A DNA stretch of 15,993 bases, taken from Thermogutta sp. GTDB lineage: Bacteria; Planctomycetota; Planctomycetia; Pirellulales; Thermoguttaceae. Both the position numbers and the translations under genes were made by a program. The stretch lies in NCBI GenBank assembly GCA_012798155.1, contig JAAZNR010000458.1:1-15993 (forward strand), written 5' to 3'. The notes below the pieces were generated by a model that saw only the letters and a list, made by a program, of their open reading frames with translations, searched no databases and was not told where the DNA came from. This document shows, piece by piece, positions 13,747-15,993 of this stretch. Position 1 is the stretch's first letter. Each line of letters opens with the position of its first letter.

Positions 13747-15993
13747 ATGAACACGAAGGTCTTGCTTGCGGTTGTCAAACGAAACTTCCTCAGTTACTTT
13801 GCCAGCCCCACGGCTTACCTTTTCATCTGCGTGTTTGTGGCCCTGAGCACGGTGGCGGCCTTTTGGCCCAACGACTTCTTCGATGCCAATCTGGCCAATC
13901 TGGACCAGCTCAACAAGTGGTTTCCTTACGTCATGCTGGTCTTCATCCCGGCCGTGACGATGGGTATCTGGTCCGATGAGCGGCGGCAAGGGACGGACGA
14001 GCTCTTGCTGACCATGCCCGCCACCGATTGGCAGATCGTGCTGGGCAAATACCTGGCAGCCGTCCTGATCTTTACCGTCTCGCTCTTGTTCTCGCTGGTC
14101 TGCAACACGGCCGTCCTGTTTTCCTTGGGCAATCCCGACGTGGGGTTGTTGCTGAGCACCTACATCGGTTACTGGCTGGTGGGCCTGGCCATGCTCGGCG
14201 TCGGCATGGTGGCGTCGTTCTTCACGGCGAACCTGACGGTGGCCTACATCCTGGGCGTGGTCCTCAATGCCCCGGCCGTATTTCTCAACGCGGCCGACGT
14301 CATCCTCCGCCACGACGCAGCGCTGCAAGCCAAGGGCTGGAGCATCAGCGAGCAGTTCGGCACGTTCGGCCGGGGCTTAGTCACGCTCTCGGCCGCGGCC
14401 TATTTCATCGCCCTGGTCGCGCTCTCGCTGTACCTGGCCATGGTACTCATCGGTCGCCGGCACTGGCCCACGGGAGAATCGCGGCTGCCCGCCGGCTTGT
14501 TTTACGGCGTCCTTCATTTCTGCTGGATCGGGAGCGCCGTGGTATTTTGGATCCTGCTCCGAGACCGATTCTCGGACGTGAATCTGCTCATCGTTCTGCT
14601 GGCCGCCGCCTACCTCTTGGTGCATGCAGGCTTGCTGTACCTTTGGGAATCCCGCCCGAATCGCGGGGCCGTTACCTATCTCTCCTTGGTTCCGCCGGCC
14701 ATGCACGCGTTGAGCGTCTTGGTCATGCTTGCCGCCGCCGCATTCTTGGGCGGTAACCTGACTCGGGGAGAATCCCCGGCTACGTTTTGGATTCTGCTGG
14801 GCATCCTCCTCGCCTTGCACGTCTTGTTTTTCCTGGGTTGGTGGCTGTTCCCGCGGCAGACTGCCTTGATGCCCGCCCATTTCACGATCCGCGCGGGGGC
14901 CTTTGGTACGCTGTCCCTGGGTCTCGTCGCCTTGCTGCAAACGGCCGACCTGCGCCTGGACATGACGAGCGAGCGGCTGAGTTCGCTCTCGCCGGAAACC
15001 GTGAAGATACTGCGATCCCTCGATCCCCAGCACCCCGTGCAGATCGAGGCCTTCATCAGCCCGGAGGTCCCCGAGAGCTACATTCAGGTCCGCGCCAACT
15101 TGATCAACCTGCTCCGCGAGTTCCAAGCCCGCGGCAAGAATCTTCGCGTGCGGATCAACAATACCGAGCCTTACAGCGCGGAAGCCCAGCGTGCGGCCGA
15201 CCGCTTCAACATCACGCCGCAACGCGTGATCGCCATGCAGCAAGGGCGCTATACCGAGATGCGGGTGTTCCTGGGCGTGGCATTCACCTGCGGCCTGGAA
15301 AAGGTGGTGGTGCCGTTCATCGATCGCGATATCCCGGTGGAATACGAGCTGATCCGCTCCGTGGCCACCGTCACGCAGCAGAAACGGAAACGGCTGGGAA
15401 TCCTCGACACGGACGCGAAGTTGTTCGGGGAGTTCTCGATGGGCGGCAGCGAAGGCCGGTGGCCCATCGTCGATGAGCTGGAAAAGCAGTTCGAAGTCGT
15501 GCGGGTCGCTCCCGCCGATCTGGTGACCAGCGACGAGGAATGCGAGAAGGCCGGCTTGAAGGTTTTAGGCCTGACCGATGCCGCGGAGGAGAAGATTATC
15601 GACCGCGGCCGCGAACTGCTCGGTCTCAGCGAGCCTCGCGAAAAGCTGTCCCAGGAACAAATCACCCAATGCAAGGATCGTGTTCGCGAGGAGGCCTTGA
15701 AGTTGGGTCGCTTCGACGTCTTGCTGGCCGTCCAACCGTCGTCGCTCTCTCCGGACGACATGAATCGGTTTATCGCCGCGGTCAGCTACGGCCAGCCCAT
15801 GGTGATTTTCGAAGACCCCCTGCCGATCTTCGCTTCGGGCGTGCCCGCCACCTCGGAAGAGCGCCGACCGCCCATGCAAATGATGATGTTCGGCGCCCAA
15901 CCGCAACCGAAAGGCGACATCACCGTCTTGTGGCGGAAATTGGGGATCGACTTCTCGGCCGAGGAAATCGTGTGGCAGCAATACAACCCCTAC
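13747..15993 (+). CDS. ABC permease fused to GldG-like domain (GldF-GldG-like), 3' end outside window
   Basis: An uninterrupted frame of 749 codons runs from ATG 13747 to the window edge, with no stop. Residues 1-240 form an ABC-2-type permease: MNTKVLLAVVKRNFLSYFASPTAYLFI and WSDERRQGTDELLLTMPATDW (74-94) are typical of GldF-like subunits, and about six hydrophobic segments follow to residue 237. Further hydrophobic segments at about 252-275, 279-298, 317-336, 345-368 and 383-398 lead into a soluble GldG-like (ABC_transp_aux) region beginning DLRLDMTSERLSSLSPETVKIL (401-422), with FIDRDIPVEYELIRSVA (525-541). In Bacteroidota these parts are separate proteins. The start has only a weak GGAAA upstream. 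It pairs with the ATPase at 12752-13507. Antisense open frames over this region are shadows. Confidence 0.92.
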   Translation, partial: MNTKVLLAVVKRNFLSYFASPTAYLFICVFVALSTVAAFWPNDFFDANLANLDQLNKWFPYVMLVFIPAVTMGIWSDERRQGTDELLLTMPATDWQIVLGKYLAAVLIFTVSLLFSLVCNTAVLFSLGNPDVGLLLSTYIGYWLVGLAMLGVGMVASFFTANLTVAYILGVVLNAPAVFLNAADVILRHDAALQAKGWSISEQFGTFGRGLVTLSAAAYFIALVALSLYLAMVLIGRRHWPTGESRLPAGLFYGVLHFCWIGSAVVFWILLRDRFSDVNLLIVLLAAAYLLVHAGLLYLWESRPNRGAVTYLSLVPPAMHALSVLVMLAAAAFLGGNLTRGESPATFWILLGILLALHVLFFLGWWLFPRQTALMPAHFTIRAGAFGTLSLGLVALLQTADLRLDMTSERLSSLSPETVKILRSLDPQHPVQIEAFISPEVPESYIQVRANLINLLREFQARGKNLRVRINNTEPYSAEAQRAADRFNITPQRVIAMQQGRYTEMRVFLGVAFTCGLEKVVVPFIDRDIPVEYELIRSVATVTQQKRKRLGILDTDAKLFGEFSMGGSEGRWPIVDELEKQFEVVRVAPADLVTSDEECEKAGLKVLGLTDAAEEKIIDRGRELLGLSEPREKLSQEQITQCKDRVREEALKLGRFDVLLAVQPSSLSPDDMNRFIAAVSYGQPMVIFEDPLPIFASGVPATSEERRPPMQMMMFGAQPQPKGDITVLWRKLGIDFSAEEIVWQQYNPY

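Noticed and set aside
13705..15981. Four long minus-strand open frames (13705-14328, 14377-15243, 15249-15761, 15565-15981)
   Set aside because: They are antisense to one continuous plus-strand frame with clear transmembrane and GldG-like content; their translations are Gln/Asp/His-rich or Ser/Arg-rich shadows.

Overview
The window looks like chromosomal DNA of a Planctomycetota bacterium, most likely near Pirellulales. The reasons are GC-rich DNA, long gaps between genes, two Gfo/Idh/MocA dehydrogenases (one with a twin-arginine export signal), a Tyr/Arg/Gly-rich small secreted protein, a YugP-type membrane protease, and a GldA-like ATPase followed by a permease fused to a GldG-like domain. 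This placement rests on gene content and style; no marker gene is present.

Layout. Positions 1-645 hold no convincing gene, only an imperfect inverted repeat at 467-559. Three minus-strand genes follow: an RNase Z-like metallo-hydrolase (3747-4622), an exported alpha/beta-hydrolase (2182-3414) and protoporphyrinogen oxidase (646-2151). A 109-bp palindromic element (3633-3741) separates the first two. A gap of almost 1 kb (4623-5592) carries two degenerate tandem arrays and precedes a plus-strand cytoplasmic Gfo/Idh/MocA dehydrogenase (5593-6774). Convergent to it is a YugP-like zinc metallopeptidase (7092-7772, minus). Next come a Tat-exported Gfo/Idh/MocA protein (8299-9564, plus) with a strong terminator, a small secreted protein (9741-10130, minus), a gap ending in a 168-bp MITE-like element (10709-10876), and an isocitrate dehydrogenase-like gene (10884-11990, minus). 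A repeat-rich gap (11991-12751) leads into a plus-strand pair: a GldA-like ABC ATPase (12752-13507) and a GldF-GldG-like fused subunit (13747 onward) that runs off the window edge.

The genes cover heme synthesis, central carbon metabolism, sugar oxidation, membrane proteolysis and an ABC export system. Only the ABC pair, and possibly the hydrolase-hemG pair, look like functional units. I see no defence system, phage, CRISPR array, tRNA or rRNA. The most unusual signal is between the genes: several exact or near-exact short tandem duplications, often lying on a start or stop codon; three longer degenerate arrays (20-bp, 7-bp-based and 26-bp units); and two palindromic elements, each a few bases past a stop codon.
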